A stretch of 64,000 nt of DNA from Sporosarcina ureae (lineage in GTDB: Bacteria > Bacillota > Bacilli > Bacillales_A > Planococcaceae). A program made the translations under genes and the position numbers. The stretch spans positions 31,211-95,210 of the forward strand of contig NZ_JARIEA010000086.1 of NCBI RefSeq assembly GCF_029267015.1. Direction: 5' to 3'. This document shows positions 9,184 to 16,914 of the stretch, one piece after another; within the stretch, counting starts at the first letter, position 1, and the number at the start of each line of letters is the position of its first letter. Below the pieces are notes generated by a model. That model worked only from the letters and a program-made list of their open reading frames with translations, made no database searches and was not told the DNA's origin.

Positions 9184-9621
9184 ATGGTTGATGACTTTGA
9201 AGTGGAAAAAGTTTTTGAAGACAGACCGTACGAGCGAATTCAGTTTAAGCTCATAATAGAAGGACGTAAGTATAAAGGTGACTATCATGAAGGTGAAATC
9301 CAGTGGCTTCATCCACATCCTAAGCAAGATGTCGGCGAAGAAGAAGTTATTGCGATAGAGGACAAAGTGTTAGAACTGTTGTCTGAGCAAGGGATTAGAA
9401 ATGAAGCCGATGATATAGAAATAGAACGTTCCCTTAGCAGAAATCAAACCCGCCCACTTCAGTTATTTAAATTGAAGATTCAAGGCGAGGAGTTTAAAGG
9501 GACATTTATAAATGGTGAAATCGAATGGTTTCATCCTAAACCAAGACGTAAACTAAAAGACGAGCGCGTGAAGAAAATTGAAGAAGATGTTCAGAAAAAG
9601 CTAAAAGAGCATCTAGAATAA
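9184..9621 (+). CDS. Small protein with a duplicated ~55-residue domain, function unknown
   Basis: A 145-residue acidic cytosolic protein without signal or membrane segments. It consists of two similar halves: FKLIIEGRKYKGDYHEGEIQWLHP (split here as residues ~22-45) and FKLKIQGEEFKGTFINGEIEW (residues ~96-116). Each is followed by a charged helix (EEEVIAIEDKVLELL and DERVKKIEEDVQKKL). The unit resembles small single-domain Bacillus proteins such as YheE (DUF5342), but that is from memory. ATG 9184 follows GGAGGTG by 6 nt; the upstream in-frame TTG/ATG codons overlap that site. It stands alone between the ure terminator and the TPP riboswitch. Confidence 0.75.
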   Translation: MVDDFEVEKVFEDRPYERIQFKLIIEGRKYKGDYHEGEIQWLHPHPKQDVGEEEVIAIEDKVLELLSEQGIRNEADDIEIERSLSRNQTRPLQLFKLKIQGEEFKGTFINGEIEWFHPKPRRKLKDERVKKIEEDVQKKLKEHLE

Positions 9622-9730
9622 GAAATGAAACTGCGCGGCTGTTTTGTACGTGAGATAGAGTGCAATCTCAATTTGTTTGACCTTTCTGACAAGATATGCC
9701 TACAATGGATATACAAATGAAATAGTCGTT

Positions 9731-9819
9731 ACCACTAGGGGTGCTCTGTTGAGCTGAGAGAAGCATATTGCTTTAACCCTTTAACTTGATCCGGTTCATA
9801 CCGGCGTAAGGAAGTGGTG
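9731..9819 (+). promoter_or_regulatory. TPP riboswitch (THI element)
   Basis: The conserved thiamin-pyrophosphate aptamer is plain: ACTAGGGGTGCT, then CTGAGAGAAGC, AACCCTTTAACTTGATC and the closing CGTAAGGAAGTGG. The P1 strands are ACCACT (9731-9736) and AGTGGT (9814-9819). The 3' P1 strand GAAGTGG can alternatively pair with CCACTTC of the downstream terminator. The switch would therefore stop transcription of tenA when TPP is bound. Confidence 0.95.
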
Positions 9820-9863
9820 TAGATGTTACGTAGCTTCTTTTTGGGCTCAATGACGTCTCTCCG

Positions 9864-9890
9864 CCACTTCTGGTCAAGAAGTGGTTTTTT
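9864..9890 (+). terminator. Riboswitch-controlled terminator before tenA
   Basis: CCACTTCT (9864-9871) pairs with AGAAGTGG (9877-9884) around a 5-nt loop, followed by six T. The left arm is complementary to the 3' strand of the TPP aptamer P1 helix, the usual expression platform. Confidence 0.88.
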
Positions 9891-9919
9891 CATTTACTAC
9901 GAAAAAGGGGAGAATATAC

Positions 9920-10615
9920 ATGAAGTTCACTGAGCGATTATTAGAGAAGACATTACCGATCTGGAGACAGAATCATAGTCATCCATTTGTCCAAGAGATT
10001 GGAAATGGCACGTTGGATCAGGAGAAGTTTCGATTTTATATGGTGCAAGATTATTTGTATTTAATTGACTATGCAAAAGTATTTGCCGTAGGCACGATGA
10101 AGGCTACTGATGTCGAGATGATGGGGAAATTTGCTGCGTTACTTAACGGTACACTAAACACGGAAATGGATCTTCATCGTCAATATGCAGCCCGCTTTGG
10201 TATTACTGAAGAAGAGCTTGAGAATGCCGAGCCATCTCCAATTGTCCTTGCGTATACTCACTATATGCTGCACGTTAGTCAAAACGGTTCTTTGGCGGAA
10301 GTCGTCGCTGCATTATTGCCGTGTGCATGGAGCTACTGGGAGATCGGCAAAGAGCTTGCTGAGTTGCCAGGTGCGTTAGATCATCCATTGTACGGTGACT
10401 GGGTTCGCATGTATTCATCGGAAGACTTTGGCGAGTTGGCTACTTGGTGCTTAGAACTAATGAACGAAACTGCAGAAGGCAAGCCAGAATCAGAATTAGC
10501 GAGACTAGAGGAGATCTTCCTTAATACGACTCGTTATGAGTATATGTTCTGGGACATGGCTTATACGAAACAAATGTGGCCCGGTGTAAAAAAAGAGCAA
10601 TCGATGACAAATTAA
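9920..10615 (+). CDS. tenA: TenA, aminopyrimidine aminohydrolase (thiaminase II)
   Basis: Salvages thiamin breakdown products by hydrolysing aminomethyl-HMP to HMP. The 231 residues carry the active-site set in the expected places: D44, Y47 and Y51 (QDYLYLIDYAK), C135 (LLPCAW) and the C-terminal glutamate in RYEYMFWDMAY. ATG 9920 follows AAAGGGGAG. An upstream ATG-less extension would run into the terminator hairpin. The gene is alone under the TPP riboswitch; no thi biosynthesis or ThiXYZ transport genes adjoin it here. Confidence 0.96.
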   Translation: MKFTERLLEKTLPIWRQNHSHPFVQEIGNGTLDQEKFRFYMVQDYLYLIDYAKVFAVGTMKATDVEMMGKFAALLNGTLNTEMDLHRQYAARFGITEEELENAEPSPIVLAYTHYMLHVSQNGSLAEVVAALLPCAWSYWEIGKELAELPGALDHPLYGDWVRMYSSEDFGELATWCLELMNETAEGKPESELARLEEIFLNTTRYEYMFWDMAYTKQMWPGVKKEQSMTN

Positions 10616-10625
10616 TCTACAAAAA

Positions 10626-10655
10626 ACGTCCAACTATTTCGGTTGGATGTTTTTT
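10626..10655 (+). terminator. Terminator after tenA
   Basis: ACGTCCAAC (10626-10634) pairs with GTTGGATGT (10642-10650; one G-T pair), followed by a T run. Confidence 0.88.
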
Positions 10656-10711
10656 ATTTAGAATCGAAAGGTTGTAAACAGCGCATGCTATTCTCGAAGG
10701 AGGTGTGCGCC

Positions 10712-11047
10712 ATTTTTGTAAAAATAGGTTTGGCACTTGGAGTTTTATTGACAAGTGGGTCGGGCACTAGGGATGCGCCAATTGCTACACTAAGTAAAGT
10801 AGAAGTGCCGGCATATGCGAAATGGTCAAGGCTTGCTATTAAGCAAACGATGCTCAGATATCCCCAGGCAGATATCAAGGATTATTTGCATATCGCTACT
10901 GACTCAAAGAAAGTTACAAGTGTGGAGAAGTTTCAACTTTGGTTAAAAGAGGACGAACGGGAATTCGGTGTGATCGTGACGGTCACCTATTCAGCTGAAA
11001 CAGGTAAATTTATTCGCATTGACTTTCAAGAAATGCCTGTTAAATAA
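10712..11047 (+). CDS. Exported DUF3889 family protein, possible AUU start
   Basis: Small secreted or surface protein of the Bacillus YqzG/YhdC type. A hydrophobic N-terminus (FVKIGLALGVLLTSGSG) is followed by a mature domain with PAYAKWSRLAIKQTMLRYP and the ending FGVIVTVTYSAETGKFIRIDFQE. Function is unknown. The best ribosome binding site, AAGGAGGTG (10698-10706), has its GGAGG core 7 nt before an ATT codon at 10712. The only ATG in frame (10685) lies upstream of that site and would add residues that spoil the signal peptide; a GTG at 10703 overlaps it. I give the ATT as start with caution. It converges on nos. Confidence 0.7.
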   Translation: MFVKIGLALGVLLTSGSGTRDAPIATLSKVEVPAYAKWSRLAIKQTMLRYPQADIKDYLHIATDSKKVTSVEKFQLWLKEDEREFGVIVTVTYSAETGKFIRIDFQEMPVK

Positions 11048-11096
11048 ATCAATGCCCCTATACCATATAATCTGGCGTAGGGGCGTTGATTTATTC
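11043..11096. terminator. Bidirectional terminator between DUF3889 gene and nos
   Basis: AATAAATCAA-T-GCCCCTA (11043-11060) pairs with TAGGGGC-G-TTGATTTATT (11079-11096). The AT-rich ends serve as U tracts in both directions. It overlaps both stop codons. Confidence 0.75.
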
Positions 11097-12188
11097 AGGA
11101 TCTTTCTGATAAAAGAAATTCGGGGTCAAGATATCGTTGGCATATCGCTTGTGATAGATATGCGTGGCGGCTGGTGACAGCGGCGGTATGAGCCATACCC
11201 AGTTACCGGTCACTTTTCTTCCGATACTCTGCTCTTTCTTTTCAAACGATTTGAATTGTTTAGCCGCTGTATGGTGATCTACAAGTGTAACACCTTCCTG
11301 CTGATAGGAATGTAGAACTGCTATATTCAATTCTACAAGTGCTTTATCTATCCAAAGAGAACGATTGGATTTCGTGTTAAGTCCCATTAATTTGGCGATA
11401 GACGGCAATAGATTATAACGATCTGCATCTGCAAGATTACGTGCACCAATTTCTGTACCCATGTACCAGCCGTTAAATGGTGCCATAGGATATTCTATTC
11501 CACCGATATCCAGCCGCATATTAGAAATGATCGGAACGGCGTACCATTTGGTGTTCAATTCTGAAATGCCTTTAATCTCAGGATGACTGATAGGTACTTC
11601 CTTAACTAACGTCTTCGGCAATTCGAAAAGCCGTGGGAATTTCCCATACTCTTGAATGACAAGAGGTAATACATCAAAATGTGTTTTGGTTCCTTGCCAA
11701 CCAAGTCGTTCACATAACTTTGTCATCTCAATAGATGCTGAGTCACCAATGATTGTAGAACCATCCTCATATCCAGCATAACGAATCAATTGATGATTCC
11801 AAATCCTTAGAGGGTCTTTGTCCTGTGCTCGTGGAGCGAAGACTGTAATCGTCGAACGAATATCTCCATCATTCGTTGCGTATTCCACATGATGTTTTAA
11901 TTTTTCAAATGCATCTTCAGCAGTAGTAATATCACGTTCATCAAATACTTCGAGAGTTTCCCACAACAAGCGTCCGATACAGTGATTACTGTTTCGCCAA
12001 GCCATTTTCGCGCCATGTATCAGTTCAGATTTTGTATGAGTGTATGTTCCTGTTTGGATAATATCCTCTTCAATTTCCTTCACGCGTCTAATTTGTTCTT
12101 CTTGAGGAAAACCTAGTTCTTCATAACAACTATGAATAAACCGCGTTGCTTCTTGAAAAAGCTCAATTCGATTTACAGATAGTACCAT
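11091..12188 (-). CDS. nos: Bacterial nitric oxide synthase oxygenase
   Basis: Heme enzyme oxidising L-arginine to citrulline and NO, using electrons from cellular flavodoxin-type reductases because bacterial enzymes lack the fused reductase. The 365 residues match B. subtilis Nos. The proximal heme cysteine is C70 in AWRNSNHCIGR, the arginine-binding glutamate is in GWYMGTEIGARNLAD, and WLIPPLSPAATHI closes the pterin side. ATG 12188 is chosen because GGAG sits 9 nt upstream and longer starts add residues absent from homologues. It lies 82 nt downstream of an HpaB-type gene on the same strand. Confidence 0.96.
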   Translation of the reverse strand: MVLSVNRIELFQEATRFIHSCYEELGFPQEEQIRRVKEIEEDIIQTGTYTHTKSELIHGAKMAWRNSNHCIGRLLWETLEVFDERDITTAEDAFEKLKHHVEYATNDGDIRSTITVFAPRAQDKDPLRIWNHQLIRYAGYEDGSTIIGDSASIEMTKLCERLGWQGTKTHFDVLPLVIQEYGKFPRLFELPKTLVKEVPISHPEIKGISELNTKWYAVPIISNMRLDIGGIEYPMAPFNGWYMGTEIGARNLADADRYNLLPSIAKLMGLNTKSNRSLWIDKALVELNIAVLHSYQQEGVTLVDHHTAAKQFKSFEKKEQSIGRKVTGNWVWLIPPLSPAATHIYHKRYANDILTPNFFYQKDPE

Positions 12189-12240
12189 AATCATCAACTC
12201 CATATACAGAGTGTAGCATGGAGAAAATGAGATAAGCCGG

Positions 12241-12260
12241 AATAATTTCGGCAAATTATT
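12241..12260. repeat. 8-bp hairpin between hpaB-like gene and nos
   Basis: AATAATTT (12241-12248) and AAATTATT (12253-12260) are perfect reverse complements around CGGC. The stem is all A-T, so it is a weak terminator at most. It may mark a processing or attenuation point in the two-gene transcript. Confidence 0.4.
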
Positions 12261-12270
12261 GACTTTTCAT

Positions 12271-13710
12271 TTAATCTGAAAGTAAACGACGTATCATTTC
12301 CTGCCCCGCATCTTTCGGATAGGATCGATATAGATGACCTGATAAGCGAACGGGATCACCAAAGAAATACCGTTCGTATTGTGTTTGTCGTGTGCCGAAC
12401 GAACTCATCGTCAAATCCCAAGCTAGACGAAACAGTTGTACACGTTCTACCGCAGTTTTTGTAGCTCCTTGAAGATACTTTTCGAGATCAGGCTGAATAG
12501 CCGAATGGAAATCCTTATCGGTAGGTAACGCAATCATCCCACTTGCTCCGATTAGCTGAATGATCTCACTGAAACGCGGATAGACTTTCGGGAAAATATT
12601 GCTTGCTACTTGAAGCGCTATTGCACTTGGACACATATATCCCCATTGATCGAGTGTTGCATCGGCTTCCGATTTATCTCGCAATGCTTTCATCGTTTCG
12701 AGCCCAATAATTATTTCAGATAGCTTTTCTTGAATGTGGAGATATTCTGCTATATTAATGGTTTGGACGAGCTGCTCTGCCAAATTCAGCATGAACTCCG
12801 TTTTGACGATCTGTCTCGTAATGACTTGATGCGTGGCAAACGGATGGAATGAACTCTTTGAAAAGAATTCTGAAGCTACTTCGGCGTTGTGATGAAAGAA
12901 AACACGCTCCCATGGGACCAGAACATTATCGAAAATGACTACAGAATCCATCTCTTCAAAACGCGAACTTAGTGGGTAATTAAATGTAGAATCCCCACCG
13001 ACAAATGATTCCCTGCAAAGAAAACGCAAACCTTTTGTACCGGAAGGAATGGAAAAGGCGAAAGCTTCATCAGGATCTCCAAGAAAAGAAGGTGTGCTGA
13101 ATACCAGTACTTCATCCGTCACGCCACCCTGTGTTGCAAGTAGCTTAGCTCCTTTAATGATGAGTCCTTCAGACGTCTTATCAATAATCCTTGCTGAGAT
13201 GGGTTCATCTGACATATTAAAAGCACTCTGAGATCGATTGACCTGTGGTGTAATGAAGGTGTGAGTAAAAGATAGGTCCTCTTCTCGCGCTCGTTCATAC
13301 AGCGCTTGAATATGTTCTGGAAAGCAGTTTTCCTTGCCGAGCAAGTGAAGGGAAGATGAGGCAAAGCTCATGATTACCGTATTGAGGTAATCGGGACTTC
13401 TACCAAGCAAGCCGCAAGAAAGTCTTGCCCATTCTTCTGTCATGATTCTGCGATTTTGCAAATCGGTTTTGGTTTTAGGTTGTAAGTAAGAAATTCCAAT
13501 TCGCTCATTTGTGACTGGCGAATCATATGTCATAAAAGATCTACGTGAAGGAGACAGTTGTAAATCATATAAAGAAGCCTTAGTTTCTATAAGCCCTTTA
13601 AAAGCCGGATGTTCAGAGATAGGTCCTTGCAATTGTTGCCCATCGATCCAAATTTCCGCGTTCTGGGCATTCATTCTACGTACATACTCATTACCATTTA
13701 TAGCACCCAT
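12271..13710 (-). CDS. HpaB-type 4-hydroxyphenylacetate 3-monooxygenase, oxygenase component
   Basis: FADH2-dependent phenol hydroxylase of the HpaB/YoaI family; the classical reaction makes 3,4-dihydroxyphenylacetate. The 479 residues show the acyl-CoA-dehydrogenase-like fold: FTHTFITPQVNRSQ near residue 150, GAKLLATQGGVTDEVLVF, the FDNVLVPWERVFFH motif typical of the family, and a C-terminal GASGMIALP block. The ATG at 13710 follows AGGAGG by 6 nt. The flavin reductase HpaC is not in the window, so the electron donor is unknown. It lies upstream of nos on the same strand, perhaps as an operon; the substrate is not certain. Confidence 0.87.
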   Translation of the reverse strand: MGAINGNEYVRRMNAQNAEIWIDGQQLQGPISEHPAFKGLIETKASLYDLQLSPSRRSFMTYDSPVTNERIGISYLQPKTKTDLQNRRIMTEEWARLSCGLLGRSPDYLNTVIMSFASSSLHLLGKENCFPEHIQALYERAREEDLSFTHTFITPQVNRSQSAFNMSDEPISARIIDKTSEGLIIKGAKLLATQGGVTDEVLVFSTPSFLGDPDEAFAFSIPSGTKGLRFLCRESFVGGDSTFNYPLSSRFEEMDSVVIFDNVLVPWERVFFHHNAEVASEFFSKSSFHPFATHQVITRQIVKTEFMLNLAEQLVQTINIAEYLHIQEKLSEIIIGLETMKALRDKSEADATLDQWGYMCPSAIALQVASNIFPKVYPRFSEIIQLIGASGMIALPTDKDFHSAIQPDLEKYLQGATKTAVERVQLFRLAWDLTMSSFGTRQTQYERYFFGDPVRLSGHLYRSYPKDAGQEMIRRLLSD

Positions 13711-13864
13711 ACCATGCCTCCTGAATTTTCTAGTTGATATAGTATATTATGACGTCCTTACGAATGATCAAAATAGTTTTCGTTTTGAACAATTGACAAT
13801 AGTTTTGATACAATACAGAAAGAGTACATAGGGAATTTATCTGGATCAGGGAGAGGTGTATATA

Positions 13865-14455
13865 ATGAATGAAGAATTGGTAATGAAGTATATCGTAGCG
13901 TGTACAAATCTATACGGAATTGTGCCTATTGAAAAAGTTATTGAAATCTACAATGATCAAAATGAAGAAAGTATTTCATTGGATGAAGTGGAAGGTATTT
14001 TGCAATCTACGCAAATAAAACAAAAACTTGAAGAGAGTTTCGTCTATATTCATTCAAACGAATTTGTAGCTGAAGCGACAAGCGAAGAAGATGAAAAGGA
14101 AAACTTAAAACGAAGTGCAGCTGAAAAGCCATATTATGTACCAGGAAAAGAAGAACTGCTATGTTACATCGACGAAGAGTATTTTCAAGAAACACCGGAG
14201 CAGTTACTAGTAAAGAATATGTTGAAAGAAGACTTCGGTGATCAATTGGATGTCGAAGAAGAAGTTTCTGAACTAGTATATAATCTGCAAGTAAGTGGCG
14301 GCGATTTCATGATGGAACTATCCTTATTTATAGCTGGTCTAGAACTGCCTATCAAAAAGTCTGAGCGTTATATTCCTGCGATTGTCGAAGTAGCTGACAC
14401 CACTAGATTATGGGAAAATCGTGGGCATACCATGAAAGAATTACAGCAACTCTAA
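13865..14455 (+). CDS. Hypothetical acidic protein
   Basis: I do not recognise a named family. The 196-residue protein is acidic and soluble, with no signal or membrane segment. The first ~65 residues (VACTNLYGIVPIEKVIEIYNDQN and SLDEVEGILQSTQIKQKLEE) look like a winged-helix-type unit. An acidic linker and a helical C-terminal half follow. ATG 13865 follows GAGAGGTG by 6 nt. A candidate promoter upstream is TTGAAC (13785-13790) and TACAAT (13809-13814) with an 18-nt gap. It is divergent from the hpaB-like gene and followed 78 nt later by a rhodanese gene. Confidence 0.7.
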   Translation: MNEELVMKYIVACTNLYGIVPIEKVIEIYNDQNEESISLDEVEGILQSTQIKQKLEESFVYIHSNEFVAEATSEEDEKENLKRSAAEKPYYVPGKEELLCYIDEEYFQETPEQLLVKNMLKEDFGDQLDVEEEVSELVYNLQVSGGDFMMELSLFIAGLELPIKKSERYIPAIVEVADTTRLWENRGHTMKELQQL

Positions 14456-14533
14456 TTAGTTCGTTTAATTAGACAATGCTCAACCTAGCAAGATAGAATA
14501 AAGATACATTAAACATTTTGGAGGATATGACCC

Positions 14534-14836
14534 ATGACTTTAAAAGAATTGACTGCAAAAGAAGTACAAGAGCAATTGGAAAGCGGTAAAAAACTGAATA
14601 TCATCGATGTGCGCGAAGATGACGAAGTAGCAGAAGGCATGATTCCAGGCGCAGAACACATCGCCCTCGGTAATCTACCTGTAGAGATGCACGACTTGAA
14701 TGCAGAAACACCCTACATCCTCGTATGCCGTTCAGGTGGCAGAAGTGGCCGAGCTCAAGAGCTTATGGCTGACGAAGGTTTTGACGTAACGAACATGGTA
14801 GGCGGCATGCTTGCATGGGAAGGCGAAACAAAGTAA
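14534..14836 (+). CDS. Single-domain rhodanese-like sulfurtransferase
   Basis: Carries persulfide sulfur on its catalytic cysteine. The 100 residues form one rhodanese domain: NIIDVREDDEVAEGMIPGAEHI with the aspartate and arginine of the fold, then the active-site loop CRSGGRSGRAQ and the ending VGGMLAWEG. It is cytosolic, with no signal peptide. ATG 14534 follows TTGGAGG. It is a single gene with its own strong terminator. The sulfur donor and acceptor cannot be read from the context. Confidence 0.93.
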   Translation: MTLKELTAKEVQEQLESGKKLNIIDVREDDEVAEGMIPGAEHIALGNLPVEMHDLNAETPYILVCRSGGRSGRAQELMADEGFDVTNMVGGMLAWEGETK

Positions 14837-14847
14837 TAAGCTAAACC

Positions 14848-14891
14848 AAAGCTGTAGTAAGAAGTGAAAACTTCTTACTACAGCTTTTTTT
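14848..14891 (+). terminator. Terminator after the rhodanese gene
   Basis: An 18-bp perfect stem (14848-14865 with 14870-14887, GAAA loop) is followed by T residues to 14891. Confidence 0.95.
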
Positions 14892-15018
14892 ATTAAAAGG
14901 GATAGAAGTTGGAACGCAGTGTAACGATGCATCCCGTCCTCTAATTCATTAATCCGCTACCGTGTAGACATAACCTCAAAAGTCCAAGCGTATAGTGAAA
15001 GAAAAAGGCGGTGTCTGT

Positions 15019-15732
15019 ATGAAAAAGTGGCTTGTAGCAGGGTTGCTCATAATTTTCTCATTAGGTGGAGTGTTATACGGTGTCAAAGCATCTGATCGTG
15101 GCTTCTTTCTGCCCTCAGAGCTTGGTGGGGTAAGTATCCTCATTGACCCTGGACATGGTGGGGAAGACGGAGGTGCTTCGGCAGGCGAACTCATTGAAAA
15201 AGATATTACGTTAAACATCTCCCATGAAGTAAGTAAACTCTTAAAGAAAAAAGGTGCAACTGTAGAAATGACTAGGGAGAAAAGTGGCGATGCAGTAGCA
15301 GAACATGCGCCATCGGAAAAGTTTACTTCGTTGAGAAGCAGAAAGTTCGCAGACTTGAAACTGCGTGAAAGCATGGCGGTCGATTCGAAGCCCGATATGT
15401 TCATCAGCGTTCACGTTAACGCGATCCCAGAAGAACGCTGGAGAGGGGCGCAAGTATTCTATCATCCAGGTGGCCATCCTGAAGGTAAGCAACTGGCGAC
15501 ATCCATCCAAAACGAATTGCGCGATCAATTGAAAAATACCGAGCGGGAAGCTATGAAAATCACGGGAGTCTACCTATTAAAAAAAGTACCAGTGCCGGCT
15601 GTGTTGGTTGAAACAGGTTTCCTGTCCAATCCAGAGGAAAGGAAATTATTGTCGAGTAAATCTTACCAGAAAAAAGTGGCGGCTGCGATTGTAGATGGAA
15701 TCGTGAAATATCAACTTGCTGATGAACAGTGA
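15019..15732 (+). CDS. cwlD: CwlD, germination-specific N-acetylmuramoyl-L-alanine amidase
   Basis: Removes peptide side chains in spore cortex peptidoglycan as the first step towards muramic-delta-lactam, which marks the cortex for germination enzymes. The 237 residues equal the B. subtilis length. An N-terminal signal anchor (WLVAGLLIIFSLGGVLYGV) precedes an amidase_3 domain with zinc ligands in LIDPGHGGEDGG, the Glu in LIEKDITLN, ISVHVNAIPEE and the catalytic Glu in VLVETGFLSN. ATG 15019 is preceded by GGCGGTG, a weak ribosome binding site; the upstream start at 14995 would add a non-conserved extension. It leads the cwlD-salA cluster. Confidence 0.95.
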   Translation: MKKWLVAGLLIIFSLGGVLYGVKASDRGFFLPSELGGVSILIDPGHGGEDGGASAGELIEKDITLNISHEVSKLLKKKGATVEMTREKSGDAVAEHAPSEKFTSLRSRKFADLKLRESMAVDSKPDMFISVHVNAIPEERWRGAQVFYHPGGHPEGKQLATSIQNELRDQLKNTEREAMKITGVYLLKKVPVPAVLVETGFLSNPEERKLLSSKSYQKKVAAAIVDGIVKYQLADEQ

Positions 15733-15808
15733 AGCATATGACGTTTGAGTGAATAGTGAATATGATATACTGAAAAGGAGTGAATGAATTCAGTTAGGAG
15801 TGTCGAAT

Positions 15809-16867
15809 GTGATTAATGAACAACAAGTTCGTGAACTGATTGGCGCATTGAAAGATCCGTTTTTACATAAAACATTGGCAGAAACAAATGGGATTGTGGA
15901 TGTAACCATAAAACCAGAGAAAGAACACGTCAGTGTTAAAGTCGCGATTGCGAAAGTGAATACCGGAGAGCAATTGACGCTACAATCAAAAGTGGTTGAA
16001 GTATTGAAAGAAGCAGGAGCTGACTCGGTAGGTATTCGTTTTGAAGAATTGCCTAAAGAAGTATTGGAGCAATTCCGTGGTACGGTGACGGAAGCGGAAA
16101 CGCAGGATATCTTATCACCTTTATCTAACATTGAGTTTATTTCGATTGCATCTGGTAAAGGCGGCGTCGGAAAATCTACGGTCTCTGTGAACTTGGCAGT
16201 GGCTTTAGCAAGACGCGGCAAAAAGGTCGGATTGATCGATGCAGATATTTATGGCTTTAGTGTACCAGATATGATGGGTATTACGGCTATGCCTGAAGTA
16301 CGTGAAGATCGCATCATGCCGGTAGAACGTTTTGGCGTAAAAGTCATTTCAATGGGCTTCTTTGTTGAAGACAATGCACCCGTTGTTTGGCGTGGACCTA
16401 TGCTTGGAAAAGTGTTGGATCAATTCTTCCGTGATGTGGAATGGGGCGAGCTGGATTACTTATTGCTCGACTTGCCACCAGGAACAGGTGACGTAGCACT
16501 TGATATTCACCAAATGATTCCAGCTTCTAAAGAAATCGTCGTTACGACTCCACACCCAACTGCAGCATTTGTAGCAGCGCGTGCAGGAGCGATGGCGTTA
16601 CAAACTGAACACGAGCTGCTTGGTGTAGTTGAAAACATGTCTTGGTTCGCATCTAAAGCAACAGGAGAGAAAGAGTATGTCTTCGGTCAAGGTGGAGGTG
16701 TCCGTCTTTCTGAGGAGCTTCGTACGGAACTATTAGGACAAATCCCTCTTGGTCAGCCTGACTGGAACGAAACGGAATTCGCACCTTCAGTTTATGCAGA
16801 AGATCATCCGATTGGAAAGATCTACTTAGAAGTTGCTGATACAGTAATCAAAAAAACTAAAAAGTAA
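15809..16867 (+). CDS. salA: SalA/Mrp-type P-loop ATPase (Fe-S carrier family)
   Basis: Mrp/ApbC family ATPase. Family members carry Fe-S clusters; in B. subtilis the protein (SalA, formerly YbaL) also regulates scoC. The N-terminal MIP18-like domain (residues ~1-85) is followed by the deviant Walker A ASGKGGVGKST, IDADIYGFSVPDMMG, and LLLDLPPGTGDVALDIHQ. The CxxC motif of some Mrp proteins is absent; the region reads VVENMSWFAS, as in SalA. GTG 15809 (MINEQQV) is 8 nt after TAGGAG and matches the homologue start. Gene order between cwlD and gerD supports the name. Confidence 0.92.
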   Translation: MINEQQVRELIGALKDPFLHKTLAETNGIVDVTIKPEKEHVSVKVAIAKVNTGEQLTLQSKVVEVLKEAGADSVGIRFEELPKEVLEQFRGTVTEAETQDILSPLSNIEFISIASGKGGVGKSTVSVNLAVALARRGKKVGLIDADIYGFSVPDMMGITAMPEVREDRIMPVERFGVKVISMGFFVEDNAPVVWRGPMLGKVLDQFFRDVEWGELDYLLLDLPPGTGDVALDIHQMIPASKEIVVTTPHPTAAFVAARAGAMALQTEHELLGVVENMSWFASKATGEKEYVFGQGGGVRLSEELRTELLGQIPLGQPDWNETEFAPSVYAEDHPIGKIYLEVADTVIKKTKK

Positions 16868-16873
16868 TAAATG

Positions 16874-16914
16874 ACAGACGAAAAAGGTTATTTTCCTTCT
16901 TCGTCTGTTTTTTT
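16874..16914. terminator. Terminator between salA and gerD
   Basis: ACAGACGAA (16874-16882) pairs with TTCGTCTGT (16900-16908), followed by T residues. The loop contains the gerD stop codon, so the convergent genes share it. Confidence 0.75.

Noticed and set aside
13511..13831. Plus-strand open frame of 106 codons
   Set aside because: It is mostly antisense to the HpaB-like gene and its start lacks a ribosome binding site.
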